This document shows positions 31,734 through 31,737 of a stretch of DNA of 31,737 bases, in pieces. The position numbers were made by a program, and so were the translations under genes. Each line of letters opens with the position of its first letter. Within the stretch, counting starts at the first letter, position 1. The notes beneath the pieces are model-generated. The model was not told where the DNA came from and did not search any database. It was given only the letters and a program-made list of their open reading frames with translations. This stretch comes from UBA3910 sp002391465 (GTDB lineage: Bacteria; Bacillota; Limnochordia; Darwinibacteriales; Darwinibacteriaceae), in contig JASGVS010000040.1 in assembly GCA_030054835.1 (NCBI GenBank), forward strand, positions 1 to 31,737. The letters run 5' to 3'.

Positions 31734-31737
31734 AAAA

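Noticed and set aside
1..31737. CRISPR arrays, transposases, integrases, phage or toxin-antitoxin genes
   Set aside because: No regularly spaced repeats, IS ends or such proteins were seen.

Overview
The window looks like core chromosome of a Bacillota (Firmicutes) bacterium. The evidence is a serine T-box leader on serS, YlbF and YqhV homologues, a PhoP/PhoR-type two-component pair, a TRAP-type (G/A/T)AG repeat leader on a trpP-like gene, and sigma-A promoters close to TTGACA-17-TATAAT. Both ABC solute-binding proteins and two secreted glycosidases carry signal-peptidase-I type signal peptides with no lipobox cysteine. This fits a diderm Bacillota lineage with a periplasm (Limnochordia-like is my guess) better than a typical monoderm. 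I see no insertion sequence, phage gene or CRISPR array.

Left part (1-7300, all minus strand). An rRNA/tRNA-rich edge carries truncated tRNA-Arg(ACG) and tRNA-Ser(GCU) behind their own promoter. Upstream of these lies a block of tRNA-Ser(UGA), a small NusG-domain-II membrane protein, an OmpR/PhoB response regulator and a PhoR-like sensor kinase, apparently transcribed from the tRNA promoter. Next come serS with a full T-box leader and promoter, then glyA followed by an MFS transporter gene.

Middle (7300-13000). A small plus-strand yqhV is squeezed between glyA and asnS. A minus-strand operon ylbF / endonuclease-IV-like / asnS follows. Then come mscL and a dCache methyl-accepting chemotaxis protein, probably one unit.

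Sugar locus (12900-22210, plus strand). A consensus promoter and a perfect palindrome GAAACCGGTTTC precede a LacI-type regulator. Downstream lie a sugar-binding protein, two permeases, a secreted clan-A-like glycosidase, a cytoplasmic GH1 beta-glucosidase and a secreted GH3 beta-glucosidase, closing with a terminator. No ATPase subunit is encoded, so a shared one must be supplied from elsewhere. The logic is trimming of a beta-linked glycan or oligosaccharide outside the membrane, uptake, and final hydrolysis inside.

Right part (22240-31737). Two minus-strand genes of unknown role follow: a membrane-anchored protein and an alpha/alpha-toroid (prenyltransferase-like) protein with an in-frame upstream extension. 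Then come a complete branched-chain amino-acid ABC operon (livJ-H-M-G-F), a divergent YchF-like GTPase on the opposite strand, an intergenic region with two opposed terminators and a possible small RNA, a TrpP-like tryptophan transporter whose mRNA start is a run of (G/A/T)AG triplets (a TRAP site), and the 5S rRNA end of an rRNA operon.

The strongest items for follow-up are the TRAP-type leader, the apparent ATT and ATA initiation codons, the structured intergenic region at 30.56-30.75 kb, the unclassified GH-A enzyme and the toroid/anchor gene pair. All calls are by eye; no database search was run.
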